Source: Acanthacorydalis orientalis
Lineage: Eukaryota > Arthropoda > Insecta > Megaloptera > Corydalidae
Length of the DNA: 64,000 bases
NCBI GenBank assembly: GCA_034766995.1
Contig: CM068319.1
Span: 19,119,922-19,183,921, forward strand
Reading direction: 5' to 3'
The translations under genes and the position numbers were made by a program. Shown piece by piece: positions 46,798 through 58,100 of the stretch. Numbering within the stretch: position 1 is the first letter of the stretch; each line of letters starts with the position of its first letter. Below the pieces are notes generated by a model. The model had not been told where the DNA came from, did no database searches, and worked only from the letters and a program-made list of their open reading frames with translations.

Positions 46798-48075
46798 ATG
46801 CATGAGAATATTTTTCATTATTCTTCATACAATACATGATTTTTTTGTATTTAAATTTAATCTCTAAGTATATATCATTTTTTATATAAGGTTTGATACA
46901 GATTTAATATTATAACAATTATTAACAAATAATTATTACTAATTAATTAAAAAGTAAATATTTTATTATTTTTTTCAACATTGTCGGGATTAATTCTTGT
47001 TAAACACAAAAACTGAATTTAAAATTCTTATTTGATAGCGTCATGTTTCTAAAAAGAAGTTGAATGTTTATCAGGATGTTTATTTTCTTATTTTTTATTG
47101 AAAACTAGCATTTTATCAATATTTCAATATTCTTTTTATAATTAATTCACTACTCTCTTATGTAAAAATATGTCTTCATATAAAAAATAATTGAATTAGT
47201 TTTCTTAATATATAAATATAATTTATATCAAAGTTCCAAGAAAAAGTAATTGAATAACTTTAGTTATAAGAAATATTATTAGTTTGTTAATTTCTGGATC
47301 TAAAATTAAATTTTACGGTTATAATCTAAATGAAAAGAAAAAAAAACATGAAATAATGAAAATTAATTTTTTAACAACTACATAAACAACATTGTTTTTA
47401 GTTTTAATAAGCATAATATTAATGTATTTATATATCACTCTAAAATATGAAATATATATATATATCTATATTTACACAGAGTAACTGTATAAATTGATAA
47501 TCCTTCTAAAATTGTTTTAAGAGAATTAAATGTTTAAAGTTCGTGTATCATAAATCAATCAAATATCTTATTATAATAATACAATTATGTGTATAAGTTT
47601 TTATACGAACTAAAATCTGTTCTGTAAGTATCAGACATTATCTTCAAGCTTTTCAGAATCTGATATCTCGGAAGCACATTGTAATTATTATATACGATAC
47701 ATGTTTTTGTGCATTAATGGAACAAGCTTACACCATTAAACAATTTGTAAGAGAATATGTAGGGTAATTTACATTCGCTTTCAAAATGGTACGACGAGAT
47801 AAAAAGAACGCAATGATTTTATCGATATCTCAAAATGCAACGCAAACATTATGCCCTTATAAAATGTTTAATGTAAGTCCTTTAATGAGCCGTTAGTATG
47901 CTGTTACAATTAAGATTTTTATGAGTTCAAAACAATAATTTTATTACTAAGACATTGGAGGAGATTAACTTATTTTTTTATTTTAATTAAATTAGCTACA
48001 GGTAAATTAGTTCAAAAAAAATTTTTAAATACATTTCCTTGGAAGTGTATTTATATAAAATACTTTTTTGAAACT

Positions 48076-48230
48076 AATCTAACCTGACAGAACCTGAGCT
48101 GATCTGATCTCATCTGACACAACTAGACCATGATCAAATTAGATAACATCTGATAAAACCTGACAAACAATGATCTGACAATCAATTTGACCAGATATGA
48201 ACAGATCTTACCTGATCTGATATGATATGC
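48076..48230. repeat. Degenerate CTGA / GATCTGAT minisatellite
   Basis: About ten CTGA cores in 150 bp, many as CCTGA or GATCTGAT, starting from CTAACCTGACAGAACCTGAG. A short second cluster with three cores lies at 48,457-48,490. It may descend from a (CCTAA)n telomere-type array, the insect telomere being TTAGG, but this is inference. Confidence 0.55.
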
Positions 48231-48239
48231 ACTAAACCT

Positions 48240-48700
48240 AGATCTAATTTTAATACACGTAAATGGAAGAAAGATTTTATTGAATAATCGTTTAGTACAT
48301 TTTAAAAAATGTTATTGTTTCAAAGAATTGCTTTTTGAAGAAATGAATTTGGAAATTTTTTCAACTGCGATTTAATTTAATGCTTTTCTTTAGGTTTATG
48401 TTTTCATTATGATAAAAGATAATTCTTTTTAATATTTAACCTATCCAGATTTGATCTGATAAAACTAGACATGATCTGAATTAACTGAATACCAATGAAA
48501 ATATATTTTATTGTAAGCTTAAACTTTTGAAAAACTGCATTTTTAACTTACTCTGTACTGTTCTTTCGAATATTGTTTTTTAAGAGTTTTATTTCTAACA
48601 ATCGTATTTCAATAATTTTCTCACTACGATTTAACTTTAATCTAGTCTTTTAATTTATGTGTTCGTTTTGAAATTTAAGCACTCTTTAACATTGAAGGTG
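48240..48700 (+). repeat. Two diverged direct copies of a roughly 260-bp unit
   Basis: CTGCGATTTAATTTAATGCT at about 48,365 and CTACGATTTAACTTTAATCT at about 48,626 start comparable stretches that continue with CTTTT, TTTATGT and CTCTTTAA-like blocks. Each copy is preceded by CTGA-rich sequence. Identity is only moderate by eye. Confidence 0.35.
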
Positions 48701-49043
48701 TCGTATATTTTACAAAATAATTTGTATTTTTTTCCAATATATAAATAGCTTAAATCTTTTTCCAATATTAACACTGTTATTTTCTATAATTTCATTTGCA
48801 GTTGCAAGAAAATTTCCTCTATCACTTGTTCAGAACAATTTAATTACTCGGTAGTTGTTACTACGAGTATTGAATGATTAGTAAGATTACATGTTCAAAT
48901 TAAATTAAAAATTATATTAAATGGCATAAAAGTTATAATATGTTTAAGTGGTCACATTTAAAAAGTATGGAATTATATGAATATGAAGAAGGTATTTACG
49001 TAGTGTTTCTAATGAACATGAAACATTTAAAAATATTTACACT

Positions 49044-49074
<31 letters not shown>
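49044..49074. repeat. (TA)n microsatellite
   Basis: About 27 bases of TA, then TTATATA. Confidence 0.9.
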
Positions 49075-49075
<1 letters not shown>

Positions 49076-49189
49076 ATTACAAAATCCTCTTAAACTAATT
49101 ATACCACACTTGAATTTATTCCTAATGTGCAAAAAAGCTAAAACATAAAATTCTCAACTTTTATACAACATCCGCATAATGATTTGAAT

Positions 49190-49566
49190 TTCGTCGAGTA
49201 ACAAACGTATCCCTAGCTACACACTGTCGAGGTAGTGTGTGGATATAAAGATAACGATGTGATTTCGGTCGAGGGTGGTTAGTTCTCTACCTGCAAAATC
49301 CGGATATAAATAAAACGGATATCTTGCAGACATATACCTTTACAAACCTGAAAAGAAATGACGTGCACATATCGGAACCTTTCGCAAAAAAATGTCTCTG
49401 AAATATTTTTCATAGTTCCTACGTCTGTCCGATGAAATGAGCTTTGTTTAAGGATACCAAAAGGGTTTCGTATAAAGAGATAGATTCCTATATAAAATAT
49501 CGTCTCTGTTTTTAAGCAGGTACACTTTTTTGTGTTGCATTTAAACAGTTTGATGTTTATATGCAC
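49190..49566. other. GC-elevated patch with hairpins and a 95-codon minus-strand frame
   Basis: Carries the hairpin at 49,209-49,245 and CTGCAA/TTGCAG arms (49,291-49,329). The minus-strand frame 49,279-49,566 has a mixed amino-acid composition (11 Cys/Met, several charged residues) but no recognised domain, and its N-terminus abuts a (TA)n array. A non-coding conserved element, an exon, or old transposon sequence are all possible. Confidence 0.25.
49209..49245. repeat. GC-containing hairpin
   Basis: TATCC/GGATA and ACACACT (49,219-49,225)/AGTGTGT (49,234-49,240) around GTCGAGGT, with a 6-base bulge CTAGCT on the 5' side. It lies at the start of the GC-elevated patch 49,190-49,560. Confidence 0.55.
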
Positions 49567-49569
49567 ATA

Positions 49570-49572
<3 letters not shown>

Positions 49573-49645
<73 letters not shown>
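49573..49645. repeat. (TA)n microsatellite
   Basis: 73 bases of pure TA. Confidence 0.95.
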
Positions 49646-49646
<1 letters not shown>

Positions 49647-49903
49647 TGATATAAAATAGTCATTTTATATCAAACAAATATAATAACATAAACAAAATAA
49701 AATTTAAAAAAATATATTTGTATACAAATGAATAAAAATGGTATTAAATTGAATTTAGATTTCTGGTGTTTGTTGTTTTTAATATAAACATAAAAATAAA
49801 TTAATAGATCTCTATTGAAGAAAACTAGTTTCTCTTTTAATCATAATTAAATAGAAATAGAGCAAGAACCTTTTTTTTAATGTATAGTGTAAAAAATATG
49901 TAC

Positions 49904-49904
<1 letters not shown>

Positions 49905-49972
<68 letters not shown>

Positions 49973-49974
49973 TA
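49905..49974. repeat. (TA)n microsatellite with two CA breaks
   Basis: Breaks at about 49,941 and 49,967. Confidence 0.95.
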
Positions 49975-50551
49975 AATGAATGTATGTATTTGATTATGCA
50001 TGTATATAACGTTTGAAGTATAATGTAAAAATGCAATTAGATTTGAATGACTATCAAGAATACAATAGTAAGCTTCTAAAAATAACTTTATATATGTATA
50101 TATACTTCCTCGACTTATTAAAAATAAATAAATATATGTGTAAAACGAGCGTTTGTAAACACTATTTTTAATATTTATTTTGTTGTTAGTATTGTAACTT
50201 TTATTTAATATAATCTTGATCACATAAATTAATAATAAAATTATAGATTGTTGACATGAGTATAATATTTATTATTTATTGGGTTATTGAATTAAATTAT
50301 TAGTATTAATAAAATAAAATAATATTATGCAACAAATGTTCAAATACGCTTAAGAAATAAAATTATTAAACTTTATAAAAATAAATCATACTAGAAACAA
50401 AAAAAAAAAAACAATAAATCGTTTTCATATTTATATTTACTTTGTGAAACTGACTTTCATGAAATTGCAAACAGATCATTAGTGAAACAATGCTAAATTA
50501 AGCTTGTACTTTAAAAGCAATACATGTAATTTAGTTATTTAATAGAGAAAC

Positions 50552-50553
50552 TT

Positions 50554-50592
<39 letters not shown>
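50552..50592. repeat. (TC)n(TA)n microsatellite
   Basis: About 12 TC units pass directly into TA; same design as 58,652-58,690. Confidence 0.95.
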
Positions 50593-50754
50593 CAATATTG
50601 TATTGCTTTAGTTATTCTGTACATTAACAACTAAATTGAATTGCAATTAATTTCATATGATTGTAATCAACATTGAAATCCAATATTATTATCCATATAA
50701 CAATGTATTTATATACATTCACACGCGTGTCTAATTTCTGTATCCGTACTGTCA

Positions 50755-50755
50755 C

Positions 50756-50789
<34 letters not shown>
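50755..50789. repeat. (TA)n microsatellite
   Basis: TA with one AA step. Confidence 0.9.
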
Positions 50790-50792
<3 letters not shown>

Positions 50793-50955
50793 TGTATAGT
50801 ATGTATATCTGAAAATAATAAAACACAGTTTATACAGATACGAAAATAAAAAAAATATAATATTTTCAGTATATCGCTTCAAATAAATTACCTTAAACGA
50901 AAATAAACATTAGTAGTTAGTGGTGTATATAATTTTTGATTCCACTTCAATGGAA

Positions 50956-50956
50956 T

Positions 50957-51004
<48 letters not shown>
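50956..51004. repeat. (CA)n(TA)n microsatellite
   Basis: Seven CA units on the 5' side. Confidence 0.95.
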
Positions 51005-51006
<2 letters not shown>

Positions 51007-51120
51007 TTTTAAATATATATCATATATTTTCTTATGATTTTTTTTATAAAAAAAATATTTTGGGATAGATTTTACTTTTTATAAACCTTGTGTAAATAAT
51101 AATTATCATATATAAAATTT

Positions 51121-51158
51121 CAGTGGATAGCTTGTGGACAGTGGATGGAGCTTGTGAA
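51121..51158 (+). repeat. 18- to 20-bp tandem duplication
   Basis: CAGTGGATAGCTTGTGGA is followed by CAGTGGATGGAGCTTGTGAA, differing by a short insertion. Confidence 0.75.
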
Positions 51159-52016
51159 ATTTAAATTTTGAAAGTACAATGAATGTATTAAAATTTTTTA
51201 ATTAAATTACCTATCTTAAACTTGATTTAAAATTATATTTTGATAATATGGCAAAAAATTTTTAAATAAATAATTTAAGCAGCTGAATATTGAATATAAT
51301 GCGCGAGAAAATATTGAATATCTGTCGAAATATATTGACATTTAATTAAACAATGTGTCGTCTTTATTTTTCACACAAAAATACACCGTAACAAAATATC
51401 CACGTATTTGAAAATAACGTTTAAAGAGGATTTATTAAAAATAGTTAATAAGAAATGTTGATCATTATTTTATAATATTTGAATTAGTATAATTTAAAAT
51501 GTACATTCGTTTCATGAAGTTTAGTACATACCGTGAAAAAAATAATTCTTTTGTTTGAAAAACAGTATTAATGATTTATATAAATTCTGTTTAGTACACT
51601 TGAATTAAAATGTTTTAATTTTAACAGTACAAATATAATACGTTTGTATTGGAATTAAATTAAAATAATTATGAAAAAATGCAGTAAACTACGTTTAATA
51701 ATGGTTCAATTAGTCTCAAAATGAATAAATTATAAATACTTATAATGATTCATAATTTTTAATTTTATTTTTAATTTTCATTTAATTACTTTATTTTTTA
51801 AACTGCTTTCAAGTATACGTTATTTTTTAAAATCTTTTGGTCTTATATTAAATTTTAGTAACTCTATAAACAGTCAGAAGACGTTTAACATCGACAATGA
51901 AACATTACAATGAAAATGCATATTGTGAGAGAAATATTACAATTCCCTGAAGTTACTAGCAACAAGGGAAATCAATATATTCTCTCTCTATAATAATAAA
52001 AGTGTATACAAATACC

Positions 52017-52025
52017 CACACACAT

Positions 52026-52085
<60 letters not shown>

Positions 52086-52095
52086 TGCTATGTAC

Positions 52096-52157
<62 letters not shown>

Positions 52158-52159
52158 AT
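52017..52159. repeat. (CA)n(TA)n(TG)n self-complementary tract, about 143 bp
   Basis: CA units at the 5' edge, interrupted TA in the middle (TTGCTATGTACA near 52,085), about nine TG units at the 3' edge. The whole tract can fold on itself. Confidence 0.95.
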
Positions 52160-53599
52160 CAAATTACTAATAAACTTTCTTTTATAGACAGTTATTTAAA
52201 TTTGAGAAATACTTTCATATCCGATTCCGTCTTCGATAATACCAATATTAGACATTAAGTGTTTTAAAAACAATTATAATAGTTTAATAAAATATACCGA
52301 AAATTATGAAAAATATCAAATTTGTATTTGAAATAGACCATGACATTTTATTATAAAGTTATTATCATTAAAATCAAATCTATATAAGAAAGTTATATTT
52401 CATTGGCGATATAGAAAAGATTAAGTTTATAATAAATTTATTTTTAATAGAAAATGAATTTACATTGGTGGTTTTAAGAAGTTATGAAAAATAAAAATAT
52501 ATAAAACTACACAAAAAAATGACAATATTATGAAAACAAATATTATGTTAATTATTGCCAATAATTGAATAAAATCGAAAATTATTTACTTTTATAAATG
52601 TGACATAAGAAATTAATTGTGAAATTATTTGAGTGAAAAACTATAAATCAAAATTGTTATCAGTAGATGTGTAACTATTAGAAAATAAATCTAATAACAG
52701 TAAACAATTAATATAAAAAGTAACATAAGTAGATGAATTTTGGAATTTTCAGTCGTTCTTTATAAAGAACTTAACTCAAGAATGAAATATGTAGATAAAT
52801 ATAAGACTTTTAATTGATTTATACAAAAATATGTAAAAATATCATGAATAATAAATAAATCAACGATAATTAAAAATTATATTCAACGAGCACGAATGAA
52901 ATTACAGATTCTCTATGTATGATATAATTATAATTTAATTATTGCAGAAAAAAATATTCCACATCCACATACTTATAATTTAATTTGGAATTGACAGTTA
53001 TATGATTACATTTTAATGATATTAAAACGATATCAGCAAAAATTAATAATTGAATCATATGTCGTTTTTTTCACGCCAGTCAGTTTGCGGGACTTACGTG
53101 ATTCAATCAATTATGTTAACTACATATATCATTTAAAGGTGCGGATGGTAGTTAAATTATATTCGAAGAGAAAAATAATAAACGAAAATAGATTACTAAA
53201 CTGAATTTAGGTTCAAAAGACTTATTAGAAACAGTTTTAAAGTATATACCATGAAAATGTATAGGCAATTAAATTAATTAATCGTTAAATAAATTGTAAG
53301 TTTTGATAGATCGGGTTTTTAATTGATTGACTGTAATAATTTGTTATTTGAAAATATTTATTGGGAATAAATTAAAATAACAGTTTATTAATAAATAGTG
53401 AAATTATTTATAAAATGAAATTTATTTTTAGTGAATTCTACGAGGAAATGCATAATTAAATTTAAAATATTGTCTAAGTAATATAAAATTGTAATAGATT
53501 TAAATAATTTAATTCTATTTAGATTAATCTTCTGTAAAATACAACAATTTTAAATTCGAAACGTGTTTGACATATAAGTAAAATGTTGAAACCAAAGCA

Positions 53600-53624
53600 G
53601 CATCTTGTGTTATTTTAAAATCAG
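53600..53624 (+). other. Possible 3' splice site before the Cys-rich exon
   Basis: A T-rich but impure tract ends in ATCAG at 53,624, 20 bases before the ATG. If used, the exon would begin at 53,625 with a 20-base untranslated lead and the in-frame TGA directly before the ATG. The pyrimidine tract is weak, so this is a candidate only. Confidence 0.3.
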
Positions 53625-53644
53625 TTCTTATAAAAATATCGTGA

Positions 53645-54490
53645 ATGTGGTATCAAGTGGGTAACGGTCCTATTAGCAGGAATTGTAGTGTAACAGGAAC
53701 TGCATGTCAGCCAGGAAGTAGTGGATGTTGTTCTTCAACTCCGTGTAGTGCTAACGTACAAGCAGGACTTTACAAACCATCAGGAAACTGTGGCGCACCT
53801 TATGAAAGAGTATGTAACGCATCCAGCGAGCGTTTATATGCTAGTTCCACAGAACGTGCTTGTGGTTCAACATCTGAACTTTGCGGCGGTCCATCTTCAT
53901 CTGGCCTGTACAATTCACAAGGTGTCGTTAATTATCCAACAGGCAGTACAGTAACGACAGTGATCGGAAGTCCATGTCGTAGTGTCGGTTCAGGAAGTCG
54001 ATATAGTCGTAGAAATAGTGAGTGCCGTAGTAGAAGAAACAGTGATTGTGGCAGTACGCCTTCTGGTGTACAAGGCGGTTCGGTTGCTACTAATATCGGT
54101 GTCGGATCTAGTGGTGGCGGTGTCGGTGGTGGTGGCGCTGTTCATTTCCGATCTGCTTCGGCTGGCGTACACTGTGAATGTCGTAATTGTCACAGCCCAT
54201 GCAGGAATTGCGGATACAGCAGTCCGCCGTGTAGAAATTGTGGATACTCCCGGAATGCGTATGTTGTACCGCCACCTGTTCCCGATTATTACTGTTGTAG
54301 GGATTGTGGCAGTGTGCAGCGGCCTGTGATTAATAGCAGGCCCGGTGCGTATTACACGGAAAGAGGTGGCGAGTGTATTGATGGCAGTATTATGAGTGAC
54401 AATGGCAGCGTTATGAGTGTTAATATTGGGTTTAATTCGACGACAACCGACGTACATAACAGATTGCATAAGTTTGCAGGTTTGTGCTGA
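53645..54490 (+). CDS. Cys/Ser/Gly-rich protein of unknown family, probable coding exon
   Basis: This is the only long open frame with clearly protein-like composition: 281 codons whose base content is far more balanced than the AT-rich flanks. The product is low-complexity and not recognised. It has about 24 cysteines. Residues 14-80 are Cys/Ser-rich; two RRNS motifs (122-125 and 130-133) fit the basophilic (PKA-type) phosphosite pattern. A Gly-rich run covers 152-164. Four C-R-N/D-C knuckles follow at 179-182, 186-189, 196-199 and 218-221, two of them inside a repeated CRNCGYS. A VPPPVP stretch lies at 208-213. There is no obvious signal peptide or membrane helix. An in-frame TGA lies directly before the ATG, so the frame starts at this ATG or the ATG belongs to an exon entered at a possible acceptor at 53,623-53,624. 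A CAG|GTTTGT donor at 54,479/54,480 would remove the last three codons (phase 1), so the true protein may continue in downstream exons. The coding call is fairly sure; the boundaries and function are not. Confidence 0.7.
   Translation: MWYQVGNGPISRNCSVTGTACQPGSSGCCSSTPCSANVQAGLYKPSGNCGAPYERVCNASSERLYASSTERACGSTSELCGGPSSSGLYNSQGVVNYPTGSTVTTVIGSPCRSVGSGSRYSRRNSECRSRRNSDCGSTPSGVQGGSVATNIGVGSSGGGVGGGGAVHFRSASAGVHCECRNCHSPCRNCGYSSPPCRNCGYSRNAYVVPPPVPDYYCCRDCGSVQRPVINSRPGAYYTERGGECIDGSIMSDNGSVMSVNIGFNSTTTDVHNRLHKFAGLC
54477..54485 (+). other. Possible 5' splice site inside the end of the Cys-rich frame
   Basis: CAG|GTTTGT at 54,477-54,485 matches the insect donor consensus except for T instead of A/G at +3. 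It lies three codons before the TGA and would leave a phase-1 junction after residue 278. The alternative is that the TGA at 54,488-54,490 is the real stop. An AATAAA lies about 0.5 kb downstream (55,006-55,011), so a simple 3' end cannot be excluded. Confidence 0.4.
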
Positions 54491-54555
54491 ATTCATTATT
54501 TCGCATGTGTGCATATGATTGATACGTATTTCGTTTGTAATGCAAATATATATGC

Positions 54556-54559
<4 letters not shown>

Positions 54560-54610
<51 letters not shown>
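54560..54610. repeat. (TA)n microsatellite
   Basis: About 48 bases of TA, 70 bp after the stop of the Cys-rich frame. Confidence 0.95.
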
Positions 54611-54613
<3 letters not shown>

Positions 54614-54642
54614 AAGATAGCGGAAAGAAAATTAAATTCAAC

Positions 54643-54677
<35 letters not shown>

Positions 54678-54688
54678 GTGTGTGTGTA
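54643..54688. repeat. (TA)n(TG)n microsatellite
   Basis: TA, then GTATGTATGTGTGTGTGTG. Confidence 0.95.
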
Positions 54689-54746
54689 ATTAAGATGCTG
54701 TACAAAACATTAATTAAGTAATTGAATTTATATGCGGTATCTTTCA

Positions 54747-54747
<1 letters not shown>

Positions 54748-54802
<55 letters not shown>
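54748..54802. repeat. (TA)n microsatellite
   Basis: 55 bases of pure TA. Confidence 0.95.
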
Positions 54803-54804
<2 letters not shown>

Positions 54805-54930
54805 CAAAATGAAAACAAGGGTGAGAACTTAGTACAATTAATTTCATGTGGAGTGAAGTGTGAAGGTATAAACGTAGTATTAATTTAAACTATGCTTGAA
54901 ATTTACATTAGGTACGTGTGTAATATATGC

Positions 54931-54979
54931 ATGTATGTATACATATATGTATACATACATATATATATATATATATACA
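54931..54979. repeat. 30-bp palindrome plus (TA)n
   Basis: Positions 54,931-54,960 are a perfect palindrome starting ATGTATGTATACATA; TA units follow. Confidence 0.9.
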
Positions 54980-55005
54980 CGCATGTGTGAATGTTTACTT
55001 GAATG

Positions 55006-55011
55006 AATAAA
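55006..55011 (+). terminator. Possible polyadenylation signal (AATAAA)
   Basis: AATAAA followed by a T-rich, GT-containing stretch, about 515 bases after the stop of the Cys-rich frame. In DNA this AT-rich the hexamer is common by chance, so it only matters if transcript data show the gene ends here. Confidence 0.15.
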
Positions 55012-55638
55012 TATTTTTTTCGTTTGGTAAGAATACCCTTCTTTTTGTTTCATTATATCAGAGTTATTTAAATTTATTATTCCAGCTTTTCATGTGTCAT
55101 ACTATGGCAATTTTAAGTCTATTTTAAAATTTAAATAGGTTACGATGAAAAGGAGTGAATGAGTTGATATGAATTAATTTGACTTAACTTTTAAAAATAA
55201 ATTATTGGTCGAATCTAACAGTCAAAAAATTAATTCTGTTGTTGCTGATCAATAATCTGTGATTACATTTCAAATTCGGTTATGTGCCATTTTTGTTAAA
55301 AAAATATTCGTCACTAATTTTGTGGAAAAAGGAGACATCTTATTATTTTAGAAATGGTTTTAGTTAATAAATTATTTGATTATAAATAAAATTATAATAA
55401 TTTGACTTTCAGTTACGATAAAATATAAATAAACATTAAAAACTTTACGAAGAACATTACCAATCAGAGTTGTTTGTTAAATAATTGATTCATATATCAA
55501 TTATTATTGTTTAAACAATTTCATATCAATTTTTATATTAATATTTGAATCATTTTTAAATGAAAGGAATCATTTTATTTATTTGTTTTATTTCTCAACA
55601 TACATATTTTTTAAATTTCATATTAAATATTCACTAAA

Positions 55639-55643
<5 letters not shown>

Positions 55644-55691
<48 letters not shown>

Positions 55692-55692
55692 A
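55644..55692. repeat. (TA)n(TG)n microsatellite
   Basis: About 42 bases of TA, then TGTGTG. Confidence 0.95.
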
Positions 55693-55699
55693 GGATCAT

Positions 55700-55900
55700 T
55701 ATCTTATTCAAAGTTGAAACTTTCAACGGTACCTACTTTTAATATGCTTCTGGGTAAATTGCTGTACAAAATACTGATAAACTTACAAGCTCTCATCATA
55801 TCTTCAATAAATGCTGAATCCCCTGCCTTGTGTTACACTATGTAACCTCAAACCATTACCCTGTAACTGACATGCTTAACAGTCAATTAAGCATTTTTAC
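55700..55900. other. GC-elevated patch with small inverted repeats
   Basis: Includes GTTGAA/TTCAAC, GTTAC/GTAAC and, at its right edge, ATGCTTAA (55,872-55,879)/TTAAGCAT (55,887-55,894). No coding frame recognised. Confidence 0.25.
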
Positions 55901-56290
55901 TCTACAGTTGTAAACTTATACATCTTATTGTAATGTATACTGTTGAATTCAAAAATATTTCATGCTAACGAACTATATTCTTTATACGAATATAATTTGT
56001 TTTTGATTCAGAATTTTTGAATCAAATTACTTCATTTTTTTAAACAAAAGAATGTTACTATAAAATTTTCTATAAAATTTTAAATCACAGAATGCCATAC
56101 AATTTTTACAATCTGAAAAATAAGATTAGTAGTAAGATGTGTTCTATTTTTTCAAAAAAATCCATATACAGTATAATAAGATGTTTGATATTATTGATTT
56201 CAATTATTATTTAGTAATGACCGATTTTAACATGTTCATGGTCACTTTGTAAAGTTGAATGGGAACTTTGTATTATTTAGGAAACTATCA

Positions 56291-56355
56291 CCCACACACA
56301 CACACACACACATACATATATATATATATGTATATATATATACATACATATATAC
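56291..56355. repeat. (CA)n(TA)n microsatellite
   Basis: Ten CA units, then TA with TG and CATA breaks. Confidence 0.95.
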
Positions 56356-57042
56356 TTATGAATATGAAAGAATGACAGGAACTCAAAGGTATTTTAAAAA
56401 ATACAAAGCTGTTCCTATTAAAACTGCGATTTTAATGTTAAAATTTAAAAAAAAGTGTTTTTAATCAGTTTTACTTTTGTTATTCTATGATTATTTTTTT
56501 ATAATCGTTACGATTCGTTTCAAAAGAAATGTTTTTTCAATAAGTTTAAGATTAATATTAAATGCCAGTTTGAATCTTATGCTAATGAAACATTTTTAGA
56601 TTTTTTTTTAAAGTGAATGAATTATCTGGTCTTCTCTCTCTCCGAAGCGTTATGTTCATTGTATCTTACTTTAACTATTGCAACTATTTCTATATTTGCC
56701 CGATGAGAATAATGTATTCGCTATTGAAATATTCTTAAATAATAAGCATTGAACATTTATATTATTTAACGTTTTGGTAATAAATTATTTTTGTGCATGA
56801 AGAATAATTTATGAATTTATCCATATGGATCAAAAATTGAATGATACCTTCAATAAGCTATAAAAAAGTGGTTCGAAAGAAATTGTCAAGACATTAATTT
56901 ATAAATTTCATATTTTTCTCTATAATAATTTTTAACAGAAAAAATATATTTCTTAATTCACATGTTAGTTTTCATTGTAGAGAATGTTTGATTACGATTG
57001 TCATTTATATTTAGTTTTAGTAGTTTTTATTAGGTAGGTGAC

Positions 57043-57046
<4 letters not shown>

Positions 57047-57089
<43 letters not shown>
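57047..57089. repeat. (TA)n microsatellite
   Basis: 43 bases of pure TA. Confidence 0.95.
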
Positions 57090-57093
<4 letters not shown>

Positions 57094-57742
57094 ATAAGGG
57101 AATATATGTGTTTAAAAAAAGTTTTTATTTGTCGTGGTCTTGATAACAATGAGCACAAAACATTTATGTATTGAGGTTGCGACCCAAACAAGCGCAAGTC
57201 TTAACGATATGTTTTTATTATAAAGCAAATATGGTATTTCAAACCAGAAACTGTTTTTCATTGAATACTGTTTACGAAAAATGTACTTTGCAAACGATTC
57301 AGTTGCATGAAATAGAATTTTGTGTAGGATTTATGTTACTTGAAAATCCGTTCAAACTATCATCAGATATATTACATAATTAAAGGGATTCTGTTCAACA
57401 ACCACATATGGCATTGTCTGTGGTTATTGTACATGGTAAGGGATTTATGCACGTATTTGTGCGCTGAAATATGTTACATTCATATAAAAGTTTTCATAAT
57501 TTCCATATTTATTTCCATTTGATTTATATCGAAAACAACAGAATTTTAACTACTCGCTTGGTATATATTGTATTTCGATTTGGTGATTTATTTACTTGAG
57601 TTTAGTATATTTTTAAAAAATAGTAATGTATAAAAGTACAAAATATGTGTTTTTTTCATACGAATGAATTATTTTCTACTTTTGTGGTTTAAGGGTGTGT
57701 ATATATGATCTCTTTCTCTATCTCTATATATTTACATACATG

Positions 57743-57744
<2 letters not shown>

Positions 57745-57788
<44 letters not shown>
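57745..57788. repeat. (TA)n microsatellite
   Basis: Preceded by TCTCTTTCTCTATCTCTATATA. Confidence 0.95.
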
Positions 57789-57790
<2 letters not shown>

Positions 57791-58053
57791 GTAGAGAAAG
57801 TGAAAGTTTAATTAAAATAATTATATTTTTTTTATTGTTAGAAATGTGTGTTGTATATTTTATTTCAAAACTGAGTTATATACATTTTCAATGTACATAG
57901 TTTTTTTAGTTTTTGTTTCATGTCAGTAACACCCAACTGATGCTTCTTTTCTCATCCATTCATTACTTTTCGAGTCACGAAAAGTTAACAACTACATTTG
58001 TCTCTCAATGTCTTATTGGAATGTCAAAGTTTATTCACAATTTTCTTTACTGA

Positions 58054-58100
58054 ATATATATATATATATATATATAAATGTATATATATATATATATATA
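58054..58100. repeat. (TA)n microsatellite, two blocks
   Basis: Broken by AATG in the middle. Confidence 0.95.

Noticed and set aside
52755..52770. 16-bp palindrome GTTCTTTATAAAGAAC
   Set aside because: Looks at first like a heat-shock element, but the TTC/GAA spacing does not fit the consensus; short palindromes are common here.
53990..54514. 174-codon minus-strand frame opposite the Cys-rich exon
   Set aside because: It is Thr/Ile/Ser-rich because it is the antisense reading of a Ser/Cys/Gly-rich sequence; the plus frame has the protein-like motif structure.
57171..57383. 70-codon plus-strand frame in a slightly less AT-rich spot
   Set aside because: No recognisable domain and no ATG start; background composition.
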